Source of the DNA: Podocnemis expansa
Taxonomy: Eukaryota; Chordata; Testudines; Podocnemididae
Assembly: GCA_007922195.1 (NCBI GenBank)
Contig: ML682118.1
Location: 1,514,265-1,578,264 of the forward strand
Length of the DNA stretch: 64,000 nucleotides
Reading direction: 5' to 3'
In this document: positions 1 through 11,764 of the stretch, one piece after another
How the letters are laid out: each line of letters starts with the position of its first letter
Position numbering within the stretch: the stretch's first letter is position 1
The notes under the pieces: generated by a model
Told to the model about the DNA's origin: nothing
Seen by the model: the letters and a program-made list of their open reading frames with translations, nothing else
Database searches by the model: none
Translations under genes and position numbers: made by a program

Positions 1-127
1 TAGGGGTTTTACTCGTTTAGGCTGCACTGATCCCACCCTCCATCTCAGAACTAATCTGGTTAAGAGGCAATTAGATGATATTTGTTGCCTTCTGGCAGCT
101 TAAAACCTGCATGTGAGTTCTGGGGTA
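1..127 (+). mobile_element. LTR 3' end (truncated by window start)
   Basis: The first 127 bases match the last part of the LTR-like sequence ending near 11730, including TAGGGGTTTTACTC, the AACTAATCTGGTT block and the terminal GGTAACA. The rest of this copy lies outside the window. A Penelope fragment begins immediately after it. Confidence 0.7.
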
Positions 128-508
128 ACACCTTAGGTGGGTACTGTAGTTTCAAAAATGCTTGATAGAGATCCTCAAGATGTCTGTTTCGTGTCTGAGG
201 GATCAGAGCAGATGTAGTTATATTTTATGGCTTGGCAATAGACAATGGAGCATGTGGTGTGTTTAGGATGGAAGCTTGAAGTATGTAGGTAACTACAGCG
301 ATCAGTAGGCTTTCGGCACAGGGTGGTGGTGATGCATCTATCCCTGATTTGTACTGTAGTGTTGAGAAAGTGGATCTCCTGTGTGGAGTGTTCCAGGCTC
401 AATTTGGTGGTGGCATGGAAATTGAAATCTCCATGAAAATCTTCAAGAGCACCCCTGCCATGTGTCCAGATGATGAAGATGTCATCAATGTAGCAAAGGT
501 AAAGAATA
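128..508 (-). mobile_element. Penelope-like element fragment (RT palm/thumb)
   Basis: The minus strand encodes the end of a Penelope-like reverse transcriptase. The catalytic box YIDDIFIIW lies near 475-500. It is followed, across a frameshift, by an EIHFLNTTVQIRD segment and the LCRKPTDRCSYLHTSSFHP thumb motif (175-402) that is typical of this class. The strand and sequence match the turtle Neptune-like family. The finger part upstream is missing and the copy joins the first tandem module at about 508. Confidence 0.87.
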
Positions 509-970
509 CATTATGCCACACTGTTAACAAATGCTTCCTAATCACTGCCTTTGATAAACATATTCATCATATATAACATGGTTACTATTAGAATATTCTT
601 ATGAGGAACTCATTAGAATCTTTTATGGCATTTTGCATTGTTAATATTCTGTTGTTTCCCTTTTATTCAGGATGAAGACTCCTTCGTCAGTCAGAACCCC
701 CTCTCCTCAGACAATTGGCATTACCCTTATGGCCCTTCACTTTATTTTTCCTCCCTTACTGAACACACTCTTCACACATCCTTCATAAATCCTCTGTCCA
801 CAGGTAATTCTGATGGATGGAATTTGGGTTAACATTGCTGTTACTCAGAGATTGGATAATTGGGTATTGTCAATGTTGAACATTGTATAATGGGAGGCAG
901 GAGATACAGGAGATAATTGCTCAACAAGGGTAATATTTAGTTAATATTCCATTTATTTTAGAATCACTTA

Positions 971-1053
<83 letters not shown>

Positions 1054-1232
1054 TTATATTTTATATGTCCTATACATTTAGTGTCAGTGAGACACCCTTT
1101 CTCCCATATATGGAAATATGAGTGACATCTTTGTCCATTATAAGGTTCACTTTATCTCACATATGGAAATAATAGTCCAATGGATTTTTATATGGCTTTT
1201 ACAGGCAATATCAGTGAGGCCCCACTGATCCC
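509..1232 (+). repeat. Tandem module 1 (partial)
   Basis: It begins at CACACTGTTAACAAATGC and matches modules 2-6. Exon-like island B is at 671-803 (AG before, GT after). Island A is missing because the Penelope fragment replaces the left part. A TC/CA microsatellite lies at 974-1052, followed by the repeated CATATATGGAAAT segments. Confidence 0.8.
974..1052. repeat. (TC)n(CA)n microsatellite
   Basis: About 18 TC units pass directly into about 22 CA units. Confidence 0.98.
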
Positions 1233-1613
1233 CTCTGTCCTCCTTCCTTCTCTCCTCTTCCCTGAGATATTAACCCAATGTGCTACCTGATATTCTTTGA
1301 CCCTGTCTGTGGAACAACTTATTGATTAGATGCATGGTTAAGTGGTTGGGACTACTGTTGAACTGCCCCTACTTGGGGACCTAGACTGATGACTCTCTCC
1401 TCATGGGACTAAGACTAACTGTCTGCTTCCCTTGTTTCTGGGGAAGAGCTGGACAGTGGGACTGTTTGAGCACCAACTCCCTGAACTACCTATCAGGGGG
1501 TGCCCTCCAAGTGTGTCAAACAGAGATCCTGCTTACAGTCTTCTTCATGCCTCTGACACAAAATATTTTGGATATTTTGTTTGTCTGTTTCAGCATGTTG
1601 GAACTTCCTGCAA
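1233..1613. other. No feature recognised
   Basis: Ordinary AT-rich sequence between module 1 and the segmental duplication. The overlapping 71- and 84-codon frames show no motif or homology to the modules. Confidence 0.6.
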
Positions 1614-3029
1614 AATGAAAATTCCATTTTTCTACCCACTTCAGTGTTTCCTTTTTGGATTTCCATCCAGATTACTCCAAGGCTGACTATCTGCATATTA
1701 ACATTAACTCATTGAAGGTCACCTGAGAACCTTATTCTTACTCCTCACTGAATCTTTGAAGCGTGGCTTGTATTTACCACTAGTGCTCAGTCCAGATTGT
1801 CACTGGATATGATTGTGTTGTGGATCTTCTCATTAAACAATCAGTCTGAGGGAAAACTGCAGTTTGTGCTTAATGGCTAGAAACAGGTAATGGTCTGGAG
1901 AATCTGGTGTTAATCATTGTGATACCCCATGGGAATCAAATGGGCCAGATCCAATCAAGATCACTCTTCATGTGTCAGTGGACCAGATATTATTTCTTGG
2001 TTGTAAATCAGCATAGCTTCATGCGGGTCAATAGGCCAGATCCCAAAATGTGTTAATCATCATAATTCCACTGAAGTCAGTAGATCAAGGCAGGGTATTT
2101 CCCCAACTAAGATACTTGTACCCAGCCTAGTACTTTAGGAAATTGCCTTTCTGCTTTTCTGTCTAAAGTAATCCTTGTTGGTTTTTCCTATAAAATATTC
2201 CTTTGTCATTCCTTTCCACTACCCATGTCTGTTTGTCTGGCCATTTTCAGTTGGTGGTCTGCTCCATCAACTGTCTTTAAAGCACCATAGATGTCATGAA
2301 TACTAGTAAAAGGAAGTATTTTTCTTTTTTTAACTACATTACAAGTGATTCCAAGTTGGAGTGATATAAACCAAAGATTATGAAGTCCAGGAGTTAGTCA
2401 CAATCAAATAAGATTTACTGTTTCCATCTCTATTCAGCTTACTCCACAGCGCACCTGTGACGTTTTGTGGCCAGGGTTAAGGTGGGTAATATTGCAGTCT
2501 CTGGTGTTGCTTAGGAAATGGATTCCAGGGGTGTGTCCTTAGACAAAGTGGCCTCTTTCTTTTAACAAATTTCCTAAACACCCCCTGTTGTATTGTGATT
2601 GACCATGTCCAACAATGGGTGTTATTTTTGCCTCTTGAGCCAAGGTGCCTAAAATGCTTAGGCCAGTACATTTTTTCCTGTATACCTTTCTCTGTGGAGT
2701 GTTGAAACATCCACCATTTGATGTAGAAGTTTAGAGACATTTAAAGGGTTTATCTTTCACTGTTTCCTCAAGGGAACTCATGGCAAGTGGCTTCCAAGAT
2801 CAATTAAGCTTAATAGTCTCCTTATCCTTACAGATCTAGATAAAATTGTAATTTGTTCCCTTCAAAATCATTCTCCGCTCATCCGCTTGGACAGAACTTT
2901 AGTGCATGCTGAATCTCAGTCACAGTGGCTTTTAGGGTTTGTGGATTTAATTACAACAAACTCTGCACTTCAGGAACCATTTTATATGTGAAACAAACAA
3001 GGGGACCAGTGGCATATTACCAAAGGAAA

Positions 3030-3202
3030 AAAAAATCAGAGGAGCTCTCATGGGTAAATCCCATTACATGAAATAGCTTATGAGATGGATACATGTGCTA
3101 GTCTTTAAAAGTGCCCAATGACTCCTTTAAAAGTCTGACAAGGTGGGATAACAATGGGTGGGTGTGTTGAAAATTGCCACAAGTTTTTTTTTAAGACTCC
3201 TT
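3030..3202 (-). mobile_element. Two tandem SINE fragments
   Basis: Two reverse-orientation Cry-SINE pieces lie end to end: GGAGCTCTCATGGGTAAATC to AGTGCCCAATGACTCC, then AAGTCTGACAAGGTGGG to CACAAG...AAGACTCC. The same pair is present at 36095-36293, so it predates the segmental duplication. Confidence 0.65.
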
Positions 3203-3556
3203 GGCTTTGTCTACACTTGCAAATTTTTCCAGAGTAAGCAAGCACTAATCTGAACACTGTCTACACTAGCCTTTTGGCTAGTCTGAAGTAAAAGCTTTTT
3301 AGTTCAAACTACCAAAAGCTTAATTCAAACTAGTTAGTTCAGCTGGTTAGTCTGAGCTAAATGCATAGTTCCAACTAGCCGTTTTGGTAGTTCAAACTAA
3401 GCCAGGTTTTTTTTGTTGTTTTTTTTTTTTTTCAAACTAGCCACACTTTTTTAGTTTGAGCTAAGAAAAGTTAGTTTGAACTAAAAGTGGTTTAGTTTGA
3501 ACTACTTAGTTCAGATTAACCAAGTCCAAAATAAGAATTTAGGTGAAGACATAGCC
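3203..3556. mobile_element. MITE with GGCT.TGTCTACAC ends
   Basis: The left end GGCTTTGTCTACACTTG and right end AAGACATAGCC are inverted repeats. The inside is an alternation of TAGTTTGAACTAA and its complement, giving several long self-complementary stretches. The duplicate copy is 36294-36699. Confidence 0.65.
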
Positions 3557-4261
3557 ATTGATAGTTGGTCTGAAGTAGACACATCACTCCTCCCTCTGGA
3601 GTTTTATTTGTACAAAGTTGTGAGTAAATCTTCTCTGGCTTTGAGTGCTTTTGGATCTGAAGAGGAAGGCACAGACCTAGAAAAAATCATGCTGGTTTCA
3701 GCAGTCAAGAGTAAAACTTCTGGCAGTTGGGTCATAGGATTTAGAGCACAAAATCTTTAGGGACTTCCCAGGGACCACTTCAGAGTTTTACCAACCTATA
3801 TGCACCATGGGCACAGTAGCCAGTGTTTCCCCATTCTTACCTTAAAGAAAAGGGGAAAAAACAGAAATATTTCCAAATAAGACCTTCAAAACTAATAGTA
3901 GAAATGTTTCTTTCTAAAATGGAATGAGCAATTTTCTGGATTTTTTTAAAGAAAAAAGCAATTCTAAAAAAAGCATTCAATTTATTGAAATGAAATTGTT
4001 CAGACTCTACACAGTTCCTAAACTTTGATCCTCATGATCTTCCATGATCATGAACTTCTATAGGATATAGCAGTCCAGAAAACTAAAAAATCCAAAATGT
4101 ATTACAGGATTGAACACCTTCACAGGAATTCAAGATCATTGTCTTATAAAATCTGATGGTTTCCTGACTCATTCAGAGCACATATGCAGAGGAAAGAGGC
4201 AGCTATTTCTGTCTTCACATTACTCAAGAATCATTCAATTAGCTTGACCAAATGGCATACA

Positions 4262-4905
4262 TCAACTACTCCTTAAGTTCTCTGTATTCTGCATAGTTTG
4301 AATGATTTTTCCCCAAAGGATCCTGACCTCTTTGTTTCTCAGGCTGCAGATTAGGGGATTGATCATGAAGGCAGAAGCCTAAATTAGACATTAGAAACTC
4401 CATGATGACTCATGGAAATTCCACACACTTNNNNNNNNNNTAGGAAACTCACTTATACAATATCACTTGTCATTAGAAGAAAGATTAACAAGTGAGTAAA
4501 CTCACAAGAGTAGTAGTCCATTTCATTGGGGCCACAGAACCTTAGTTGTAAAATCAGAAGTAGGGAGCCAGCAACAGAGGCACATACACAGACCCCGCTG
4601 CAACCTGGAGGCAGAAACCATCTTGCATAATGGTTGCAAAATGCAAAAACTGGTCAGCATTTTTGGCAGGATGGTGGAGGTGTAGCAGGACAAGCTCCAC
4701 AGGAAGAACTACATGGGTGTGTGAAGGTACTGACCAGCCACAATTAGCACAATGATAAGGGTGTTCCCAGCCATTGTCAGAATGCAGATCACTAGAAATT
4801 ACAGGAAGAGAGGAATTTGTATTTCTGGCATATTCACAAATCCTAGGAGGATGAACTGAGTGATGGATATTTGATTGCCCCCTTTTCTTTCACCATCAGA
4901 AGCAT
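4262..4905 (-). pseudogene. OR pseudogene, paralogue of the intact OR
   Basis: This region aligns closely with the intact receptor at 37644-38618 and lies in the matching place of the segmental duplication. The amino-terminal part, TM1-TM2 and pieces of TM4-TM5 are readable, with the PMYFF region near 4690-4710 and the FCGPNE-like loop near 4525-4545. About 130 bases corresponding to 38214-38344 are missing, which removes the TM3 end and the DRY motif. About 12 bases are missing near 4690. The TM5-TM7 part is interrupted by unrelated-looking sequence and by the run of N at 4431-4440, so about 240 bases are absent or unassembled. The original start codon region survives near 4895-4905. It cannot encode a working receptor because the DRY deletion is in continuous sequence. 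Confidence 0.9.
4431..4440. other. Assembly gap (10 N)
   Basis: Ten undetermined bases lie inside the OR pseudogene. The number is probably a placeholder and the true size is unknown. Comparison with the intact paralogue suggests that roughly 240 bases of TM5-TM7 coding sequence are missing around it. Confidence 0.99.
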
Positions 4906-5364
4906 CTGGTCAGGGGAAGAAAATAAGAACCAGTGGAATTCTATCTTCTGCTTTCACAATGATAAAGTGGAATCCATCTGATTACAGAAGTTGTAAAAGG
5001 AATCTGAAAAGGCCATTTGCCTTCTAATACTGAGTACCAGAAATATTGGGATTGAATAAGGGATATAATCCATCTAATCTGGGTGGTGCAATTCTGTTTT
5101 TGAATAGTGGACACTACCAGATGCTACAGCGGACCCATCAGTTCCCATCATGGGTATTGATGCAACAGTATGTCCATGGGGAATTGTTTAGCCAGGCAAT
5201 GAATTGTTGACCACTGTCAACAATCAGCATGACTGACTTCTCTTCTATATTTTCAACTTAGTTAAATTAACTAGACATTAATTCATTTGCAGGTCCTCAT
5301 ATAACCCACATTACTAGAATATCTAATTTCACATTCTATAACATTTCCCTTCACAGCACTTCTT

Positions 5365-5445
5365 GGAAAGTATCAGGCCTGCTTTACAGATGTGGCAACT
5401 GAGGAACAGATGGAAACACAAACCCATACAAGAAGTGGATTTATT
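5365..5445 (-). mobile_element. MIR-like remnant (duplicated)
   Basis: TTTACAGATGTGGCAACTGAGGAACAG resembles MIR. The same piece is present in copy 2 at about 39112-39175, so it predates the duplication. Confidence 0.55.
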
Positions 5446-5644
5446 CTCAAAACACATAAGCAATTCAAATAGATACAAGGCAGGCTTAGAAGCTGTTTAG
5501 CAGTTTCTGAATGGAAAAGAGGGAGCAACTAATCTGCATGGGTCTTGTGCTCTTTGTATCCAAGCTAATACAATTGGCTGATTAGCATACTGGGGGAAAC
5601 AGTGGGTATAGACTTTGGGATTATTTTTTGACAAATCTATCATC

Positions 5645-6497
5645 TGTAATACTACTAAAGGGAAATATGAAATATGGTTCTTGTGTAAACTGCTACTCTC
5701 TTTGTTTCTAATCTGCCTGGGTTAAAGTGTAAAAGCCACTATTACTTAGAAAAATTGAGAGGAGGAGTACCTGCATGTTTTAGCCAGAAAGATAAGAACC
5801 AGAAGTGGTGGGTTGGCATTGTTTTGTTTGGAGGAGTTCTTGGGGTACTTTGCTCCTTCCTTCTCTTGCATTGTTTATATAAGTGGCTGATCACCAGCTG
5901 TTAAAAGCTGATAATCAGTGAGCTAGAGAAAATATTCTCCCTAAACTGGAAAAATGCAGCCAGTGGAGTTGGTGGGTGAGAGTGGCCAACAGCAACCTGG
6001 GCAATGGGAGGGTAGTACTGGTGGACAGTGGGTGGAGCTGAGAAACCTTTTCCAGAGGATGGAGTGACTGACTGGTAGATGGTGTCAGTGGACAGCTGGT
6101 GTGAAAGACACTCCCAATGTACCTTAGGGTGATTAGGAGCCTAGTTAGGACTGATTCTCCAGACCAGTGCCAGTTTTGCCATTAAGTTTGTATGTTCTGT
6201 TGTGTGGTGTGGGTTGTTGGGAACTTTGTTCTGCAGTAACTAGCTAGATCAGTACTACTTCTGTTATTTGGCCTTTTCCACTCTTTTGCTACTATTAAAT
6301 GGTCTGTTTACTGAACTCAGTCTTGTGCATGCATGTAGAGAACACTTACCCCTTTTGGGGCACCCAAGAAACAGTGCATGATTCCCAGAAATCTGGGAAG
6401 GGGTTCTAGCAGGTTGATGGTGCTACATTATTGGGGAAACCCCTAGGTATAGACCCTGGCCCTTGTTCTGCCAGCCTGTCCTGGCAGAAGGGTTACA
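5645..6497 (+). mobile_element. Probable solo LTR
   Basis: The segment starts TGTAATAC and ends GGTTACA. It contains TATATAAG near 5876, ATTAAA near 6295 and the GGGGCACCCAAGAAACAGTGCATG to AGGTTGATGGTGCTAC block that I associate with turtle LTRs. Copy 2 of the duplication lacks it at about 39180-39245. A target duplication was not seen, so the limits are approximate. Confidence 0.6.
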
Positions 6498-8394
6498 TAA
6501 ACAAAGCAGGGCACTGCACATAGCTCCTCTGGGGAGAGGCTGAGAGAGAAAACAAACTATGGTCATGAGCACTCAGGATTCAAATGTGGTCCTGGAAGTT
6601 GCTGAGAAGCTCTGGGGATGAACATGGAGTGGAATAGGAGCTTTTCTATTGCCTGTATGTGAGGCCCACCAGAGCAGGGGAGTGCTGTCTTCTCAGCCTG
6701 GTAACTGCCATAAGAATGTGACAGAGAACATCAGACAAGCAGGGAGATTGTGAAACTGGCCCATGCCTTGGGAAAAACCCTGGACCTACACAAATACCTC
6801 ACCTAGAAATCCCCAGACATGTTGAACTCTGCAACCCAGAGGATTTGTGGGAGCCCTTTGGCAGGGAACTGCAGGTAAAGTTCTGAGCACTAAGAGCTTA
6901 GGCTGGATCAGGAGAGGACAAAAATATCTCTACACCCCCATTTGTACAAATCTGGGGCTGTATGCATGAAAAAACAAGGGAAGGAGGGATGATCATATTT
7001 GGGATATCAAAGACCAAGCCTATGCCCATAGGAGAGGTGGGGTATGGAAACCAAAGTTCAAGACAAGTGCTCCTCCCTCACCCTGGATCTATCCTGGGTC
7101 ACAGCTGATCTGACTGAAAGCAGGTCTTCACTGACTGCAGCAAATTAGCTACCATTAGTTTGAGCTTTCTTATTAATTTACCAGCTCAGTCAATCAAAGT
7201 TCAGTCCTGGAGTACCTCTCAGGCAACACCGAGTTAAAGGGAGTCTTCCTTCCTTCAACTTATCTCAGCGGATAGGCTGGAAGTTATGAATTCAAACTGA
7301 GGTATTATAGTTATTTTAAATAAGTTGTGCATCTTAGACTGATTGCCACAGTGTTGACCTATGCTGAATCTGTTGAGTGTGGGGAACTGTGGACACAGTC
7401 TGTGCTGCCTCCCTTTAGGCACAATGCCACTTCTCTCCTGGCCACTGTGAACAGCTTGTCAGGGAGCCTGCACAGACTGGCTTTACAGATGAGCAAAACA
7501 CAGTGAAGCTTTCCTCAGGTCCCACAACTCCAGTTTTTTTTTTTGTCCAAACTTCTCTCCCAGCTTTATGTGTGGGCTGTTTTCTTTTCAACATCTAATG
7601 GTAATTACAAAAACACTATTTATCCACCACTGGAGTGTGAACTCTACTTGAACCTAGCACTCTGACCCTTCTCTTTTGTGAGAGCACTTGAAGGTCTGAA
7701 TGCAGAGACAGCCCTATAGCAGTTCTGTTGAAGATCTGGACTTGGTTCAAACCCTGGCCCGAGCATGAACCAGAGATATTTCTGTATGACAATTTCTTGC
7801 TTTGTGCAGGCTCAGTCACAGTCTCCCCGGTGTGTCTGGCCTTAGCAAACTCTGCCTCAAAACAAGGGGTGTGAGGGCACTCCCACCACCTTCACTGCAA
7901 CCAGTCAGTGACTGACTGAGTCACCCCCCTGGCTTACACAGTGCCACTAGCAAGGAAGATCCCTGCTCAAACACAACCCCAGGAGGCTCCCCACAGTAGT
8001 CTTGGGATCCCCAGCAGCAACTCCCAGCATGTGCTATGCTGTCCTGTGCTCTCAGTCCCTCCAAAATGGAGTCCAGACATGCTCCTTGTGGGGTTCTCTA
8101 CAAGAGGAAGGGTCCTCCCCTCTTTTCCCAAGGCATCATGGGCATTGTAGTCTTCCACACAGGAATTGGGAGAGTTGCAGCACACACCACGTCCTCAACA
8201 GTAAAACTCCCAATTAAGTTCTGATGCTATTGTAGTACACCCAGCCTGTGTTCTCCCTTAAAAGAAAGATCATTAGTGTCCCCATTAAGGAACCAAAACA
8301 AAGAAGAAAACAGATATATTAACATAATACATGCATTCTTTACACCCACTGCTATGTGTAGGAACATTTAATGCAGGGTAATTTGTAGGTGCAC

Positions 8395-8619
8395 TAGAAA
8401 AGACACTATTTAGGAAACTAGCCTGTGGAGAGCACCACCAGGAGCATCTGAACCCATCCTTAGTGAGCACACACCCAACTTTGGAATCTACAGGTGTTGT
8501 AATGTCCTCCAGTGCTATAAACTGCATGGATAGACAGCATATTGCTTTTGCTGAGACCAGCCACATCATATGATAAGCACTGAGGGCACCTGACATTTCC
8601 CTGGGATCTGCTTAGGATT
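8395..8619 (-). pseudogene. Exon-like relic of an unidentified gene, copy a
   Basis: On the minus strand an acceptor-like CTTCTGTGCAG stands directly before the segment. The translation aligns with 16775-17041: NPKQIPGKCQ against SPKMIPAKAQ, DVAGLS against DVPGVS, and SKVGCVLTKDGFRCSW.CSPQA against SKEGCLFSTDGLRCSW.CSPQA. Two one-base shifts separate these three blocks, so this copy is broken. In the RCSW.CSPQA block seven of eight changed codons are synonymous. I do not recognise the protein. It might be a host gene exon or a domain of an old mobile element. Confidence 0.6.
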
Positions 8620-9151
8620 CTGCACAGAAGAATCTCATTTTACAGTATCCAACTCCTTTAAAGAGTGAATGAGTTCACTGTTCCCCTCCTTGTTCTAGTG
8701 CAGCTTCTACTTGTCACAATAGGTGATTAATAGCTCTTTAATTACAACATTTTTTTCAGAAGTTCTATGGTCAGCTAAACTTCCAGATTTTCCTGGTTTG
8801 TTCCCTGGGTTCAGGAGTGTCAGGGAAAAGCAGTGCAGGGGCTGTCATGGGAAATGTGGTAGCAGGGGTAGGGGGTTGTCAGCCGTTGGGTGCTTAGGAA
8901 GGCTACTGTTGATTCCAGAGGGAATCTGGCAGCACAGGGTGGGGCTTAGGAGTTGAGGCCACAGTAGACCTCAGCGTACATGTGTCTTGCCCATTCCTTA
9001 CTATTTTGGGGGCTCAGAATAAGGGGCTGGCTTATGCATAGAATTGCTTACCTGACCACTCCAGACACCATGGTCCCACTCCTTAATTTAACCCTGTTCC
9101 AGGCTGACTTCCCAACATGGTTCTAACTTCACATGTGAATGCCTTCATTTA

Positions 9152-9167
9152 TGTGTGTGTGCGCGTG

Positions 9168-9198
<31 letters not shown>

Positions 9199-9199
9199 T
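9152..9199. repeat. (TG)n-(CA)n self-complementary microsatellite
   Basis: TGTGTGTGTGCGCGTGCACACACA: alternating purine-pyrimidine that is also an inverted repeat. Confidence 0.95.
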
Positions 9200-9984
9200 G
9201 TGTAACTAAACAAGAAATTTGTGTAGGCGGCCGAGTGCTTTGGTAGGATAAGGTGTCTGATAAGAGTTATTTTTCAAGTGTCAAAGGTGTTAATTTGAAC
9301 ACAGCCAAATTTAATAATTTTTAACAGTACTCTACACCCTATGTACTAGTTTAAGTAAAATTTGCCAGGATGCCAACTTCACCCAACTCAAATCTATTGC
9401 TAACAGTATTTAATAACAGAAGAGTCAGCATAAAATTTTGGAAACAGCTGAGAGCTTTACAATGTTGACACATTCAAAAGGAGCACCAGCATTACCAGAG
9501 TGAACCATACCTGGGTTTCATTGGTATTACTATCCAATTATTAAATCCTTAGCCATTTCGCCTTTGTGAATTACAGTCACGTATGCAGCTACAAAAAGAT
9601 ATAAATCTGTGCCATGCCAAGACTCCTAGGCCACTGTGATGACGAAGGTGACTCAACCAGTTGCTCCCAAGAAACAGCTAGTTGAATCACCTCTGACATC
9701 ACAATGGCCCGTCACACTTCACTTCATGCATGCACATAGCAAATTAGGAGAGTTGATTTCTCAATGTGAATGTGTTTCTCTGAAACACCAAAGACTTCAT
9801 TTAAATTGTCTTTCATTATAAAGACAATTAACTTTATCATATAAATAAGGGCTTCAAGAGACTTAAGACCAAAAGAACTGTTTAGGACTTGTAGCCTGAG
9901 ATTTTTTCCATCTAAATTGGCTTTCAAATAGTAAATAAGGAAAATGTGTGGAAAATAGGACAAGGCAATCTAGCAGAGGAAAAA

Positions 9985-11733
9985 AAAAAAATTAAAGTCA
10001 AGATGCAGTATTCAAAATGGCCACTAGATGGTGCCTAACAGAGTTATGCATTAGAAAGAGTTGACCAATGATATTAGAAGTTAGATGAGCTCACTCCTCT
10101 TCCCATCAGGTATCCACACACACATTCCACCTCCCCCACAGCTTTCCATCAGATACCTCTCCCCACACCTCTCCCACTCTCTTTTATGGTTGGATAGAGC
10201 AAGTTATCTGATCTATAGAAAGGTGGATTTTGACCCTCTGATTTGGATATAAGGAGCAACATCGCCAGCTAAACTTCAGAGATCTAGGAGCGCCTTACGG
10301 GGTCCAGAGGCCTTTTGGCTTTGGTTCCCATTGCACCAGGAGTCTCTTTCTCCTGCTCCTTATTGGGTTCCACTGGCCTCTGGCTATGTTCCCACTCCAC
10401 TAGGAGTCACACTTTCACTCATCCCCAAAGAGAGTAACAATGTCTCTGGTGGACCTTCTATGAGCTAGGTCATGGGGTTTAGTGCCAGAAGGGCGTTTCC
10501 AAACTTAGTCTCTGAGCAGGGACTTAGGACTTTAGTCTCTGAGCTAGGTCGCAGGACTTAGTCTCAGAAGATCATTCCTTTCCGAAGGGCCACACCGCAC
10601 AGCTCACTGAGTTCTGTCTATAGGTGCTGGTTCCAGAGGAAATCCTGTCCCGTTGCATGAAGTCCCAGTTAGTCCGACTTGTTGCTTGATGAAGGGTCCA
10701 GACCATGCAGCTAACCCAGTCCTGCCTCCAGGTCTGATACTCTGATTCTTACAAGCATACTCTGCATGCACGCTGAAGGAGTTAAGTCACACCTTAGACT
10801 CTGGAAGCTCTGACTCTGCATGTACCCCAAAGGACCTATTGCCACTCAGCAACTGAAAGGCATCGGTCCCAGAAGCGCTTAACACATGCACACACTCTCA
10901 CACACACACAGTCTCTCTCACACACAGACACACATAAACATACATGCACATAATACCACATACGTTTGCATACACGCAACATACCTTCCATCGGTATGGA
11001 TAGACCAATGTCGAGACCACAAGCAGAGCGGGTTCCAGAGACAATCCTATCAGAATGACTGCTGAGTAGAAATGCTGAGTGGAAAACACAGGACAAGAGA
11101 CTGCCAGACAGAGTTTAAGATCAAAACTCCACTGAATGATGGTATGAAACTAACAAACTGCTTGCTAGGTAAACCTACAGGAAACGCCTAAGTTGTAAAC
11201 CCTCATTCTGCGGAGAAGAGAAATAAATGTAAGATCTCCCCATTCCATAGGTGACTGGCTCTCACCTGTGGAATGTTATAGTCTATTAAGTGTTTTAGGT
11301 ATTAGTTTCTAATGTTTTCTTGTATTTTGTTTTATTGCTAAGTCTGTAATTGTATGTCTGCAACTTCAAGAAGCGTAACTCAGCAAAGCAGGATTTCATT
11401 CCAAATTGTCACTCTAATGCTTGCTGCAATGTACAGGTATTAATTTAAATGCACACCTTCCATCTTGAAATGTCCTTGTAAGTCTGTAAGATCTTAAATA
11501 AATATTAATATCTGTTTTCAAAAAATTCCTAGCTCTAAGTTTTTTCCTTGCTCTGAACCTGTCCTTGATTGGCGGGCTGTAGCTGTGTTTTCCACTAGGG
11601 GTTTTACTCATTTGGGCAGCACTGATCCCCGACCTTCCATCTCGGAACTAACCTGGTTTGGAGGCAACTAAATAGTATTTGTTGCTTTCAGGTGGCTTAA
11701 AACCCCGCATGAGAGTTCTGAGGTAACACACTT
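9985..11733 (+). mobile_element. LTR-like sequence in module 2
   Basis: Module sequence stops near 9970 and resumes at about 11735. Between them is 1.7 kb with CA-rich tracts (10885-10980), AATAAA near 11490, and an end GGTAACA shared with the copy at 1-127. It is most likely an LTR or a short LTR element; its left end is uncertain and no coding motif was seen. Confidence 0.5.
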
Positions 11734-11764
11734 ACTAATTCTTGATTTGCAATGCAGAAATTAA

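Larger units (their letters stand above)
1614..7480 (+). repeat. Segmental duplication, copy 1
   Basis: From AAAATGAAAATTCCATTTTTCTACCC onward this interval aligns in the same order with 32147-40290. It carries the OR pseudogene, a MITE, SINE pair and MIR in shared positions, and has its own solo LTR at 5645-6497. Similarity ends near 7480 after the TTGTCAGGGAGCC block. Confidence 0.88.
7481..9819. other. Intergenic, apart from the exon-like relic
   Basis: Sequence on both sides of 8395-8619. It holds two ACTACAATTCCCAGCATG-like motifs (8018-8031 and 8132-8151) and the TG/CA repeat at 9152. Short frames are unconvincing. Confidence 0.6.

Noticed and set aside
1403..1686. Overlapping 71- and 84-codon frames as a small gene
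   Set aside because: No motif, no related copy in the window, and the end lies at the segmental duplication border.
8723..8956. 77-codon plus-strand frame as a next exon of the unknown gene
   Set aside because: It is on the wrong strand for the exon-like relic and has no counterpart near 17.1 kb.
10836..11096. Cys/Val-rich 86-codon minus-strand frame
   Set aside because: It is a translation of a CA-rich tract inside an LTR-like sequence.
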